DNA of 64,000 nucleotides from Ligula intestinalis (taxonomy: Eukaryota > Platyhelminthes > Cestoda > Diphyllobothriidea > Diphyllobothriidae), in assembly GCA_036362985.1 (NCBI GenBank), contig JAYGXS010000002.1, forward strand, positions 13,704,096 to 13,768,095. The letters run 5' to 3'. Positions 22,436 to 34,976 of the stretch are shown here, one piece after another. The first letter of the stretch is position 1. Every line of letters starts with the position of its first letter. The translations under genes were made by a program, and so were the position numbers. The notes under the pieces were generated by a model, which saw only the letters and a list, made by a program, of their open reading frames with translations, searched no databases and was not told where the DNA came from.

Positions 22436-24394
22436 ATGCACGGTTGGGGAAACGAGGATTTAACGCACACTTGAGGTTGTTTATTTAGTTCATTGGGTTG
22501 AATAGGGTCGCAAAATGTTGTTAATTAGAATTTAATGACGTTCAGATCAGAATACTAAGTAAAAAAGAGGCAAAAATGGGCAAAATCCAATGTTTGTTGA
22601 TATTCGAGGAATTTCCTATGCTATTAAACGCTGCAGACAAGAACTTCTTGCGTGTGCATTTTGCACTATAAAGGAACATTATTAAAGAGCTGAAAATTTT
22701 AAATTATATCTGTTCACAAAGCGAAGAATTTTGATTTTCATCCATGAAATTGAGGTTAGTGTACTTAGAAGATAGCGCAGTACATTAAGGAATAGAAGAG
22801 CTAAATAAGTTTTAAAATTTATATTTTGCAAATCTGCCAAACTTCGTGCCGTAAAATTGAGTAATAAACTTTTGAAGTTGTTCTTTGCATAAGTCCATAT
22901 TAAATTTATATTTGATGTTTGAGGGGTAACAGGCAAGGAATGCGTTTGAGAACTTTATTAGTCTATGGCAACCAAATTAATTGTACAATCGATATGAAGT
23001 TGGAGACAGTTAACATAACAAACATTTGCCAGATTTGTCACGAGACATTGCGAAACAGTTTTTTTTTCAAAAATTGCCGTTGATAGTATTGCCACTCTAC
23101 TTTGCATTTTTTATTGTAGAACTTAGTTTAGAAGTAACCAGATATGCTGAAAACTGTTCCGTTTTCGATAAAAGAAGAAGCTTTTTCATTTATAACAGAA
23201 GAGATATCCCTAATTGTTAGGGAAATCAATCCACTGGCCAAAATTTCACATTCTGACCTCGACTTTATAATCAAAAAATTAAAATACGCAGATATCAGAC
23301 GCCAAAATATATAAGAAAAACTTTTTTTAAGAGTTTACTTTTTGCAAACTTTTTCTAAATCAATTTTGAGCATATTTATTCGCGACTTTTGTGGCAGACG
23401 TTCATTTTTCTCGGCAATGAGTTCACATGATTGGGTGTTCCTGAATCTATGACACACAAAGACAGCTGCATGATAAAAAATGTTTAAAAGCTGGTTATTT
23501 ATGTAAAAGCTTTAAAGGTTTATCTTATTTTGAAGGTTTTGATAAGCACATAGAATATACTCATTATTTATGGTCAATTGACTAAAGCCAGTGAAAATTG
23601 TAATATTTTTATTTGAATTTAATGAAAGATCTGAACCTCTTCGTAAGAGAAATATCGAAATAATTACAAAAAATATGGCCAAAGGCAATAACTCTTAGTA
23701 TACAAAAAATGGTACGTTTACAATTGTTTCCAACAATTCTATTCAATTTTTTAATTACTAACCGGCATGTCCGCAAGTGAGCTTAAGCAATATATTACTC
23801 CGCTGATCTCCAAATGGGACATATCAAGCGAAAACTTGGTTGCCTTAGTCCAACATAAGTCAAGCGATGCATAAACGAAAGAAACAACTAGCAGTTCTCG
23901 TGAAAACGTGTAAGAAGACATGCTCGAAATTAAGGCTCTTTGGTAACACCCACGCACTATATTGCACGTAATATGGAAGTATATTTATTCGAAATCTTGA
24001 CAAAAAGATTATTTTCCAAAGTAATTTCACTTGTGCTGCTTTATTTACTCAGTGGTTTTGCATATAAGGGCTTCATCTTCATGTAAAACTTAAGTTTACC
24101 TAGTACGCCCGATTTCCACTTTTTCGGAATTTTTTACTTCGTTTAATAAGCTGCTGTTTCTATAAAACGTTATATTCCTTCATAAATCATAATATGCCCT
24201 ATTTTGAAGAACGATAATTGCTTTATTGCTGTAAGACTTTTGGGGCCACAGCTTGGGCTGTGTTTGAGTAAGAGGGAGTTACTTGTAAAACTCGTAGGAT
24301 TACACGAGTTTGACCACCTACTGTAATACGTAAAGTGATAGTACAGATAAGGAAAATATAAAGATATAAATCAAAATGATTTCATAGTACAAAA
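22436..24394. other. No gene recognised; AT-rich
   Basis: Long AT-rich stretch with several 60-85 codon frames on both strands. None has a motif I can name. Confidence 0.45.
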
Positions 24395-24530
24395 AAAAAT
24401 AAAATGATATAGCAGTTATTAATGTATATTCCACTGCCCATGTTAATTTTTCACCAATGAAGCTCTTGAGCAAAAAATGTAGGGACTAAACATTAACGAG
24501 GTGCACTACTTAAACTATTGCTGTCTAACT
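24395..24530 (-). repeat. Foldback/MITE family D, single terminus
   Basis: The reverse complement begins ATAGTTTAAGTAGTGCACCT and continues with TTAGTCCCTACATTTT and GGGCAGTGGAATAT, the family terminus. Confidence 0.6.
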
Positions 24531-25759
24531 CCTTAACCTCTCATATTCCAAAAGTGGTTTTCAATAAAGTGTTTCAAGTCAATACGTTGCCGGACTATTG
24601 TAAAAAAACAGAAACATGGGCCTGCCTTCTGCAAAACATTTGATATTTGATATGAAGTACATGTAACAAGCTTTGAAACAAGAGAAACATCTGGATATCG
24701 CATTCTGTTTATGCAAGCTTAGTTAAAAATAAGCAAAAGATGTGACACCAACGTTGCGAAAAATGGCAATGCAAACTTTAAAATCACAAGCTTACATAAT
24801 GCTTGGACTCCGACAGACGACGCTTACGCCATCTAAGGCGTGTCCGCTTATGCGGTTAGATCCAAAATTCTTGAATGGGCGCTTTTTGTGTGTGTGCACG
24901 CTTAGCCGTTTGCTCTCGATCGAAATCCACGAGGCACGACTGCTCAAATCTGCCTGACCTGCGTCCTTGACGGCGTCGGAAAAAACGGTAGCCTAATTGC
25001 TCCACAAAGTGTAAGATAGGGGTCGAATGCGCAGTTGGCTCTAGCCAATCAGCTTCGAGGCCTGTGTCCTGCTGACGACGACGAGGAGGGTTGATTTATG
25101 CGTCCATGCTAACACTCACGCGTGTCTTTGAAAAAGAGGTGCAGGTAGTGGCGGAAATATTGAGTTCAGTGGACGTGGGGCAGGCGTAATTTCCCCCATT
25201 TTACAGCCCCACCACAGAAAGGCTAGTTGCCTAAAAAGACGACCAGGCGTAATTGCTAAGTTTTGGCTAACGTCATAGGTGTGTCCACATACTTTCAAAC
25301 AACGTCAGAGTGGAGTTTAGAAAAGCACAATATAATTACACTCTTTTACAAGTAGCTTAAATACAGAGAAAAGTGAATGCTGGTGACCGTTTTGCAGAAG
25401 TTATCAAAAAATAACATCCATTAACCCCACATCAGACCATTTAAAAATGCACATTTAGATTAAGTTAGAGAAAAAACGAAGGTTTCTGCTCAATGATCCC
25501 TGGGCTCAACGTATCCAGCCCATGCTTGGCCAAAAGGTCGCACTCTAAAAGATCATTTTTATTTAACAGGGAACCGGTTCTGTGTGCCGCTTCTGCCCTT
25601 CCTACATTGTGATGTGATAGTTCGATAATCGATTTCGATTAACTCCACCATGTGCTCAGGAGCAGAGATGGTGACTGGGGACAGGGACGAGCTTTAAGTG
25701 TAATAGACGCTCAGCTGTCTACCTGACTCTAAATCCTCTCCTCGCCTGAACCGATGACA
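24531..25759. other. No gene recognised
   Basis: No coding or repeat structure that I can name. Confidence 0.45.
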
Positions 25760-26420
25760 AGATAAAAGTCAAGATAAACGAGCAGGAATCAGGCGTAGGC
25801 CGCCTTCACCAATGCAGGATAGAACACCACCCACTTAGTCTTAAGTGGCGGTAGTCTTTTGCTCTGGTACTACCACACCATTTACCCCCACTCACCTGCA
25901 GTAGATATCAAGCCATTGTCGAGGAAACCAAGGCCAGTACTGCTACTGCTATTGCTTATACTACTAACTAGGGGTGTAGCTGAGTGATAGTATTGCTGGT
26001 TCTATTTTTGGCTGTATTATTTGTCAGAAGTGACGCTGGTTAATGTCAGTTCTGGATGCACATCGCATCAATCTCAGCAAGAAATGTATTGGTACTGAAA
26101 CTGACAATGACGCTACCATTTGTCAGAGTTGACGCTGATTAAAGTCAACGCTGGGGCTCATACCCCCCTAAATTTTGGCTTAAACTATTCCGAGTAAGTA
26201 CATGTTTGGGGCCCCGAGCACAGCAGAGCTTACCTTCATTTCCACCCTCTCAACTCTATCCACCAGGCTGTGCCCGTTTCTAATAGGTTCAGTTTTCGAT
26301 ATTGCTGCTAGAATTACTTGCTTATGCTTAAGTGCTAATTCTAATAATCATACTTACTAAGGCCAGTAAATAGTATACTATAATAAGGCCTGTTTAAGTT
26401 TTTTAAGAAGTCGGTACCCT
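25760..26420 (-). repeat. Interspersed repeat family F, copy 2
   Basis: Reverse-complement match to 13700-14350: CTTAAACTATTCCGAGTAAG, ACATGTTTGGGGCCC and TTAATCAGCGTCAACTCTGA-type segments. The copy contains an internal duplication. Confidence 0.6.
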
Positions 26421-26849
26421 GTATACACTCTTAACCTGTATGTTGTATTGGCCACTTATTTTAAGCCATGCTTTGCTCACATGCCTGTGGGGCATGACCC
26501 GAGTGTCTAGCTTTCGTGCTTACCAGTCCCTGCGCGCTAGACGATGTCAAGCCTCCGATTAAGGTCACGGACCTGTCTGGTCAACTGGCCAACCACCTCC
26601 CAAGGTCAAGTCACAAACGGACCATAAGATGGCGACGACTTATTCTCAGAGACTTCCGGAACAGGCAACCTACTGCCTGTTGCACACCTCCAGCCCCGGC
26701 GACTATACCGGCCGGAATGCGACTCTGGACTCCGGCCCAGTCATGGCTGGAGTGCACTCGTCTGGGAGTCACTTACTCATTACTTATATTCTACTCATTC
26801 AACACATCAGTAAATTATCCATAACAATCACAAGGCAAAGTGATTAGCT

Positions 26850-27340
26850 TATGGGTTAAATAAAGCGTTATTAAGTCAAAGCACAAGTTCTACCATGCCT
26901 TTATGTGTTAAGGTTTGCCGTCTATAGACTACCCATAGGTCTACTACAGTATCTATCTATAGCTTGGACGTTACAGAACGTCTACTCATATCTCCTCGAT
27001 TCCAGCAGCGAGTGTGAATCTGGGTTTATGCTCTTCCGTGTAAATACATGTTTGAGGCCCTCTCACCTCTGCCCAACAAAAGCTGTGTTACATTTTACTA
27101 AGTTTGGTCTAGAATACTGCTGCTAGAGGTGATATACCACTGCTAAGAGTACTTATTCTAGTAATCGTATTCCCTGAGACCAGCGGATAGTATCTTCTAG
27201 TAATATATTGGTATAATTGTATCAATAGCTGACATGAATCCGATTATTGCAACAAGCATAACAGATGGGAATATGAGCGCACGCGCGTCCTAAACTTCAT
27301 CCAGGCTGATTTGTAAGACAGCGGGTGAGCGTTCACGTCC
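26850..27340 (-). repeat. Interspersed repeat family F, copy 3 (partial)
   Basis: Shares TACATGTTTGAGGCC, the ATAGCTGACATGAATCCGAT to ATAACAGATGGGAATATGAG block and TGAGCGTTCACGTCCGGTAG with the reverse complement of copy 1. Confidence 0.5.
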
Positions 27341-27344
27341 GGTA

Positions 27345-28130
27345 GCAAAGTAGGACTGTATTTAATCTACATAGTAACCCCTCTTTATATGGCGCTTCGA
27401 CTATAGCGCCTTCACCCAATTTTGGATAAATACACGCACATTTTAATATAATCACAAACCAATTACTGATAGAGATCAGAGAGACTGAAGCGGCCAATTC
27501 TTAAGTGTATGCCGTCGGCTATAGGCAGCCAGCCATACACAACTTCAGGTCGAATCCGCGATCTGTTGGTTTATTGTCCAAGGCCCTATAGTACGGCTTG
27601 TATTTCGTGCAAAATTCTAAAAGATTGCGAAAGTGATTGACAATCACTTGCAAAATGACTTCAAGTAGACTTGTAATATTGATTATCGTGCAGCCTAATC
27701 TCAAGCCTCCTCAGTCATGGCAGTATGCCGGCTTTTTCACAAGCTTTCTTCTTCCTGCTTACAGAAAGTAGGGTTGGTAAAAATGGCTACTTAAGAAGTA
27801 TGCATTTAACTCATTGATTTTGACTGCCCTTATAAATTCAAATATTTGCTGTAGAAAAAATTCGCAAAATTATTCTTTCTTTTACTCGTTTGGTTGCAAA
27901 TTATGCCTTCTTCAAAGGTTATATTTAAAGAAAGGGTATATTCTGGTTTAAAAAATCCTACTCGTGAGATTTTTTACGACTGTGAAAGGTTGATTCATAA
28001 TACACCATATTTGTCAACTTATTAATGTTGCCTATAGTATATACGGCATGATCCACATCAATTTCTCACACCTTAGGGATAAACGTTCTCTTCCTTACAG
28101 AGGATGTGCAGAGCATGCAGTTTGGGGACC
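27345..28130. other. No gene recognised
   Basis: AT-rich. A segment near 27700 resembles 52020-52130 (ATTGTGCAGCCTAATC-type text in both), so part of it is another dispersed repeat. Confidence 0.45.
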
Positions 28131-28137
28131 TTGAATT

Positions 28138-28345
28138 TGGTTGTAACGGTGGCCCACACCTTCGATAGGGGTCAGAAGTTTAACTTCGCAGCTGCGAAGA
28201 TAATCGCCCACGCTGACAGCAAGACAGGCCGAGAATTGATTGAAGTCTGAGCCTCGGAGAAGAATTCAGTCAATCGATCTATCAATCCGGCGTTGGTGTA
28301 CATCGCCCTCCGCAAGCATATTCGCACAGCCGACAATGGTGATTA
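28138..28345 (+). pseudogene. Penelope-like 3' fragment, family B
   Basis: Reads TVAHTFDRGQKFNFAAAKII, AHADSKTGRELIEV, stop, ASEKNSVNRSINPALVYIAL, RKHIRTADNGD. One in-frame TGA (28248-28250). Only the C-terminal endonuclease part remains. Confidence 0.8.
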
Positions 28346-28440
28346 AGGCGTTTCCTCTACCTTCCATCCGACCCCCGTGAAACGGTTGATTGGCTCCTGC
28401 CCCTGTAACTGTTGCTTGGTTTTTGTGGACGCTTTTATCT

Positions 28441-28487
28441 TTGACGATGCACTCCTGCAAGAGCCCGAAAGCTCAGGATAATGAAAA
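28441..28487 (+). ncRNA. Hammerhead-like motif, Penelope family B tail
   Basis: TTGACGATGCACTCCTGCAA then GAGCCCGAAAGCTCAGGATA. The first core base is T instead of C, so it is probably inactive. It lies about 95 bp past the endonuclease fragment. Confidence 0.4.
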
Positions 28488-29213
28488 AGTGGTCCAGTGC
28501 TCAAAAACCCTTCTTCTTTATTCATGCAAATACCTGGAACACGAACGTTTTCATTCATTTCTGAACAGAGTAAAATAACCGTGAAAACATGTGGTCTTTT
28601 ATTCGCGGATTCTCACCTTTCACGGAGACCCTGGAGGGAGCCCTGTTCTCCTAAGGAATAAAGTTTCCGTCGGACGGAGACACATTTATGGTCTAACAGC
28701 CGCAGAAGATGCCAAAGCGACATCAGATGTTCATTCCATTTTGGCTCCACCTAGTGGTGGCGTATCACCTGAAATGTTAACCAAAATTCCTAAATGCATT
28801 TCAATTAGAAAGGATCACGTAAGTTAAAACTGTTCATATTGATTATCGTGAAAGCCTCCCTCTCCCGAACGAGCTTTTTTGCGGCTACATGAAAATCAGC
28901 AAAATCGGAAAAACTATTTACTTTAGTAGAATGCGCTCATTTTCATTGAGTTTAAGTGCCTTTACCAATGCGCTTCTGTATGGTTTTAGATAAAGTACGC
29001 AAAATAATCTTCAAGGGCTCACGAGGGCTAACAGATTATGGTTTCTTCGAATGAATTTTTTAAAGAAAGGTTTCCTTTTGGATTCAAATACACCTTTTTA
29101 AATTCCCAAATAATTGTGAATCCAATTTGCCGTTGCGCTGTGGGTCTCCAAACTAAAGGTTTCACTGTTTCCATGTTTTATTTACTCGTTTATGCTATTA
29201 AGAAGATGAAAAC
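28488..29213. other. No gene recognised
   Basis: Includes the end of the Penelope tail; nothing else recognised. Confidence 0.45.
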
Positions 29214-29776
29214 AGTAGTTTAATTGGTGCACCTCATATACCTCTAGTCCCTCCATGTTGTCCTGCGAAAACGGTGATTACCGGGGTTTTATGGGTAAGA
29301 AATTAGGATAGGCAGTGGAATATACGTTGATAACTGTGAAATGCATTTTTATTATACCATATTTAGAAACTTTGTTGATTGGTATCTGTAGATTTTCCTA
29401 ATCTGCATTATCGTTCAACTTATTGCAGGAAAACTCGACTATTAAAATGCAAGTTTCTCAATATTCCTGAAAAGTCGAAATTGTGGTAAGCGGGTCGTCT
29501 ACTTCAACTTACCTAAGGTCCAGCTTACCGTTGTTGTATAATATATAAGTATAGTCCGCGGAACCAGGCGCCGCGCACACCTTCAGTTTACAGGCGGAAG
29601 AACTTAACCCGAGCGGCCGCGGAAAGCAATATCGACTACATTTTTTTCACTTCACACTGCTACAAATTTCCTTCACTGCTAATTCCTCACTCCCAGAACT
29701 CTTACAACCACCGTTTCCGTTAGACAGATGCTGGAGCTAGGGATTTATGAGATGCACTACTTAAACAACCGGTGCC
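29214..29776. mobile_element. Foldback/MITE family D, near-complete copy
   Basis: About 560 bp with long imperfect inverted ends. The left side reads GGTGCACCTCATATACCTCT, AAAACGGTGATTACC, AATTAGGATAGGCAGTGGAA. The right side is the reverse complement of the same order, ending ATGAGATGCACTACTTAAAC. No coding capacity. Confidence 0.75.
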
Positions 29777-30960
29777 AGTAGCTATACCATAGAATTCAAT
29801 GAATATGAACCACGTTATTAACGTCATAGGTACGAAGCTGTAGTGACCCCATTCCTCGAGAAACGCTCAGCTTTTCCCTTTTTCTGACTGGTAACACATG
29901 CGCAAATTTAGGCGAACCCCAGTCTCTGGTCTGGCCAATCTTCTCCCCGAGGCTGACTCACACATGACCTCACTGGATCGCTTGGTACGAGTCCTGCGCT
30001 CTCATATCTTGGATACCGTTTCCTCGTAACCGGACGTGCTCTAGCCCGACGGTCAACTTCCTTCTACCTATTCTCCACTACTTCTGTAGAGAATAAAATA
30101 TTCCTTCCATCTGACATCCTTCTTCTCTTCTTCCTCTAAAGAGTCAGGGCCTGAAGATGGTAGAAGTAGTGGTAACTTAACACTTTCCGACGTGATCTGA
30201 ACTCGCAACTCCTAGATTTGGCTGAGCTCTATCATCCCAAAATCTCAATCAAATTTAATTTAATTTTCTTGCGTCATCTTGTGTGACCACGATATGGAGA
30301 AGTTTTTAGCCAGAATTCGCTCATGTAGCGAGGTGAAGATCACCAGCCACTCAAATCATCGAATCCGGGCCAATTCAGCAGAACAGTCCCTCTATGAGTA
30401 CCGGCATCTTGACCTCTTTCCCAACATCTGAGCCTACTTCTACTGCCAAAAGTATTTTTCAACTCAACCAATTCTGACACGGCATACCGATTTGCCGTCG
30501 ACGTACAACTCAACCAACGGTTTTCTCCAGTTACCCATTAAATCTGGCTCACTCACGCGAGACATAGCCACCCACACTATTCACAACCCTACCGTAAGAA
30601 CATATCTCATTCTTCCTCCGTTCGAATACTTTTATAACCCGAACTCCGATCTGGGAAAGGCACTGGTAGTGGCTCAAGTCCGCGTGCTACGCTCGACCTT
30701 TCGCCATCGCGACGTGTAGCACGTGCGCACTTGTAAACCGACGCCAATCCGGTCTGAACAATCATCTTCCTGAGGCTGACTCACACATGACCTCTCTGGA
30801 GGTGCTTATGATGGCTCCCACTCCTATCTATTCTCTATTTCCTCTGTATAGAATACACGATATCTTCCATTTGGCATCTCATTTCTTCCCTTCCCCCAAG
30901 TAACCGGGCTTGAGGATAATATTCGCAAGAGTTTCGCCTCTTAACTTAAACCACTGCGAT
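29777..30960. repeat. Two direct copies of a dispersed tail sequence
   Basis: About 29930-30180 and 30750-30960 share GAGGCTGACTCACACATGAC, a CTGTAGAGAATA-like block and a CTGAAGATGG / CTTGAGGATA-type motif. Related text occurs before hammerhead-like motifs near 44300-44400 and 51330-51460, so these are probably Penelope family tails. No reading frame was recognised. Confidence 0.45.
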
Positions 30961-32177
30961 AAAGCCATTACAGCGGACATTTTATGGACTTAAACATTTC
31001 CTAGTTACAAATTTTTTTAATCCAAGTGTTTTTTCTAACTGAACAAGTTTGAAAATCTCCACAACCTTACTCCAGCAAAAATCCAGTTTGGCCTCTTACG
31101 CAGGCTATCCCCTTTCGTAAGGTCGCGTGCCCGTGTCCCCGAAACTGAATACTGCCCACAACCTCCCCCCAGGTTCGGCTACCTTGCTTGTTGTCAACTT
31201 TGCCCACGACGCTGTCGTCCGCTGTCCCTCCTCCCCCTCAGCTGATGTCAGAGACAGTCGTTTCGAACATTCGTTCAGCCACCCCCACCGTTGACACTTT
31301 CATATTGACTCTGTTCACGAAACCCCCTCCTTTTTTTGCGTTGCTGTTTCAGACTAATCCTGATGCCACAAGGATTGCCTCCTGAAATCATATAAGAGCA
31401 GAGCCACACCCAAACTCCCATAAAACACATACACGCTTTCCCAAGGCTAGTTTTGCTCTGTGTGGCGTTGTCGTTGAATCTGTGTTCTTCCCTTGTAGAG
31501 AGTCTGGCGATTTGCCTGACTCACTTCGCTCTTGAGTTTGTGTATCCCTTGTTGAGGTTCGTTTATTATTTAGCCTTTACTATTTTTTTGCATAATAGGA
31601 CCGTACTTCCTTGATAGTTGTTATCATTGGGTTTGACGTACGCGTGACTGCTGGATAGAGAGTCTGAGAAGTCAAGAAAGGCGAAACACGAAGTATAACC
31701 TTTATTCGAGTATAAATTTTGGGTCAGACGTGGTCTACAGTAGTCGCCACAGACCATGCAATTTTCATAACTTTGTATAAGTTTGATCATTGCTCGAATA
31801 CCAATGTGAATGCATTTAGGAAGATTTAGAACTAATAATGAACTGCATCAGGCATATTAGGTACTTAAAAGAACTATTGGAATTACTAAGTGTTTGTAAA
31901 GAAAAATAAAATTTTCTCGATAATCCCGTGATTTTGGAGGCGTAAAAAGAGCTATAAATTAGAACAGTATATTACGATATTGTGTTAAATTTGAAACTTG
32001 AAGCAAGCACTTTCTACATATAGAAAGAACTTTTCTTTAGTCAAGATATTCTGCTAACTTTAGTCTTACTGGATAAGTGTTTATTGAATGTCATCAACAA
32101 AAAAGTGTCATAATTTTCCTTGATAAATTTGATAAATTTATAAATTCTGCATTTGTTCGACGTTTACACCAAAAGCT
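30961..32177. other. No gene recognised
   Basis: No motif identified. Confidence 0.45.
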
Positions 32178-32625
32178 TTGAAATAAGATAGATATAAATA
32201 GCATTTGCCGAAATAAAGTGTTTTCCGACATTAGTTTTAATGAAAATGGCAACGTTTTTGATGTACAGAAATGCCTCAAAACAGCAAAATACATTGTCGA
32301 GTGTAAATTTTGTCCGCGCTGGAGTTGTGAAACAACTATTTCTAAGATTAATAAAAAAACTTTCCATAAAAGGCTACCTCCTAGAAATTGCTTTGATTAA
32401 ATATTCGGCTGACGAACTTCTCCGTACATTAACTTTTTCCAACGTAATATCACAATGGAGTTTGATACTTTGGAGAATTTATTTAAGTTTCCTGAAGATA
32501 AACGATTCAATTTGACTGGAGATGAAAGAACTTACTTTTCTCCTTATAATGGATTAACTTCCGCAGGAGAAGATCAATTCCACATTCAGTTATCAACTGG
32601 CGAATTCAAAAAAATGGCCATATAA
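32178..32625 (+). pseudogene. Decayed AT-rich coding remnant, function unknown
   Basis: A single frame reads VFDVQKCLKTAKYIVECKFC, PRWSCETTISKINKKTF, HKRLPPRNCFD, two nearby stops, RTSPYINFFQRNITMEFDTL, ENLFKFPEDKRFNLTGDERT and ends FHIQLSTGEFKKMAI. The sustained single-frame, non-repetitive composition suggests former coding sequence; from ATG 32455 it is open for 56 codons. CKFC..WSC could be a zinc-binding pair. Family not recognised. Confidence 0.35.
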
Positions 32626-32896
32626 ATGACCATTTTTTGAACTACTTATTATACTTTCGTCGCTTCCGTTTCTAAATAAGGCAAAAGGGGAACGTAAAGT
32701 ATACAAAAAACTATATTTCTTCACGACTTACATCCAATAAGAGCTTCATTTTCTAAAATTAGCGAGAACATGGTAGACATTTGGTTTTTGTTGAAGGACA
32801 TTCGAGGTTCATTGGTGCATTCAAACAAATACTCTTCTGTTTTTGCATTTTGTGCCGAAAACTCAACAGAATAGCTAAACATAATTTTTAAAAAAT

Positions 32897-32944
32897 ATTT
32901 CAGTATCAGTATCAGTATCAATAAACTGATACTGATACTGAAAT
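32897..32944. repeat. Perfect 20-bp inverted repeat (hairpin)
   Basis: Left arm ATTTCAGTATCAGTATCAGT, 8-nt spacer, perfect complementary right arm. The arms are built from ATCAGT units. Confidence 0.9.
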
Positions 32945-33663
32945 CTGCAATTTTACTGCAAGTAAATCTGGTCCCTTTAACTTGGCTTCACTTTAATCTA
33001 AACAATTTTGGATAAACTTTTCCAGTTCTGGAAGGGATGTATTCTATACCTATTTTACTTATTTTTCAGTTCCTTCCTAGTATTATCGACATTAACGTGT
33101 AGTTTGGTCTTCTCTTTCGTAATAGCCGAGGAAATTCCTTCCATATGAGACTGCTCCCAATTTCCCCAAAACTAATAGCCATTTCTCTTACTAAATCTAA
33201 CTAAAATGACGATTTCACTAAGTAAAAGTCTTTCGTAGCATTCAATAAACTTAATGAATCAAAAAAGTGTTACTAAATATACGCTAAAGTCCCAGGTCTT
33301 ATTTCATTATGAACGTTGCATGGTCATTGGCGACAACTGTACTATCAGATGTTTACAAGTAGCTTTTTTCGATAATTAAATTTATGAGGGCATCGAAAAT
33401 CCATGGAGAATAAAGACTACATAAACTGAAATTTGGTGAAGGTGTGTCATTGACGGACATCCGGTAAGAAGCGAATTCAAAACCCGGCATCGAGGCGTCC
33501 TGACATAACGCTGTATGGTTCTCAATGTTACAATCCCATCTGATGGAATTTAAATTAAGGTGTCAGAATCGTTTCAATAAGCTAATATTTGGCAACAAAA
33601 AAGCACGCCATGAATAATTTATTGATATTGATAGAGAAGGTCATTCGATAACCGGAATCGTAA
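32945..33663. other. No gene recognised
   Basis: AT-rich; no motif identified. Confidence 0.45.
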
Positions 33664-34230
33664 TTTTACTCGTGTGAGCCTTCGGGCTCTTTCGTCAGAG
33701 ATCGTCAGAGAACAAAAGGCATCAACGAAAGACAAGCAACAGTTATAGGAGGCAGAAGCCAATCAACCGTTATAAGGGGAGGGGATGGGAGGAAGAAGAA
33801 AATCAACCAATAGTGCCATCAATCCGGAGATGCCTGCGCAGGGCGATGTATGCCAGCGCCAGATCGATAAATCAATTGACTGAATTCTCATTTGAGGCCT
33901 AGGCTTCAATAAATTCGCGGCTTCTCTTGTTGCCGGCGTGCGCTATTATCCTGACAGCTGCAAAGTTGAACTCGTGGCCGGTCTCGTAGTTGTAGGCAGT
34001 CACTTGCGATAAAACGTCACCCAGTCGAACAGCCAGCTTAGGTTCGTGTATGCACGAATCAAGCATGCGTCCTGTCTGTCCTCTGTAATTTCAAGTACAG
34101 TTTAGACATGTTATACCACAGACTACACGCGAGTGCTCACTGGGATTTACTAGGTCATTGATTTGCATGACCTCGGTTGCGTATGGTAGCCTTGAGACGG
34201 TGTGCAAATCCGGCCCCTGGTACCGCAGCA
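33664..34230 (-). pseudogene. Penelope-like 3' fragment with tail, family B
   Basis: From right to left on the minus strand: RYQGPDLHTVSRLPYATEVM, NDLVNPSEHSRVVCGITCLN (compare LNPNEQPDIVYCVTCLNC at 8.7 kb), then frameshifted endonuclease to about 33830. The tail carries two overlapping CTGACGA boxes (complement of 33692-33698 and 33702-33708), the first followed by CCCGAAGGCTCACAC. It ends about 55 bp before the nuclear-receptor exon acceptor. Confidence 0.7.
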
Positions 34231-34283
34231 ATGCGTTTGGTCGCTTCTGACACCCTTCATTTATTCTTTCGCTCTGCACACAG

Positions 34284-34976
34284 ACAGCCGTATGGGCCGA
34301 CAACCAAACGCAGTGAGATTTAACTGCGCCACCGAGATAGGTCAGTTGCAGGCCAGCGTCCACGGTTCTACGGCGGTTCAGCCGCCCAGTTCCTTCTCCT
34401 CTCCGGACTCCAAGCGGGACACAGAGATTTCACCGAATTTGGGCTGTGAGACGGCAACGGACGGGCGTCCAATCATCCCCACCAGCCGCTCCTCCATCAG
34501 CCTCGGTCTTATTTGCGGAATCACGGCGAACGGCTCGCCGGCTGTTGATTTTGTCGAAGGAAGGATCGACAACAACAACAATGCCGGCGCGGGCACGGGC
34601 GCCGCCGTAATCTACGAGTTCCCCATGTCAGCGCCGGCCTCATCGGGCTGTGAGGATGGCCCTCGCGCACATAGAAAACCACTCGGTGATCTCGGTCCAA
34701 ACAGCAGTAGCAGTGACGGTGGTGCTGGTTCGACCACGTTGGTCACAGAAACTCCCCTGGCCGAGGACTTGGACTGGTTTTGCTTCGAGATCCAAAAGGC
34801 GACCGAATTCCTGCAACTTCCGGATACGTCGCGGTTCGACATAAGCACTACTCAAACAGACCGCGCGTATGACGCTCACAACATCTGGAACCACCTGATG
34901 GCTCGTTTTCACATGCATTCACAGAAGATTTTCCAGCTTGCCAAGTTGATACCCGATTTCGAAAAGGGTCCTCCTG
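34284..34976 (+). CDS. Nuclear receptor exon: hinge plus start of ligand-binding domain
   Basis: Acceptor at 34282-34283 (pyrimidine-rich, GCACACAG). The frame is open for about 230 codons: a low-complexity hinge rich in Ser, Pro, Gly and Asn, then FEIQKATEFLQL and HNIWNHLMARFHMHSQKIFQ followed by LAKLIPDFEKG. The last part matches helix 3 of nuclear-receptor ligand-binding domains (W-x-x-L ... K-x-x-x-x-AK-x-I/L-P-x-F). The frame then runs into a stop just after a usable donor (G|GTATTTG after 34976), so the rest of the domain (helices 4-12) should be in later exons, which I could not find. The DNA-binding domain is also not visible. The helix 3 form is closest to NR1-type receptors (E75/Rev-erb/E78), but the subfamily is a guess. 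Confidence 0.65.
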
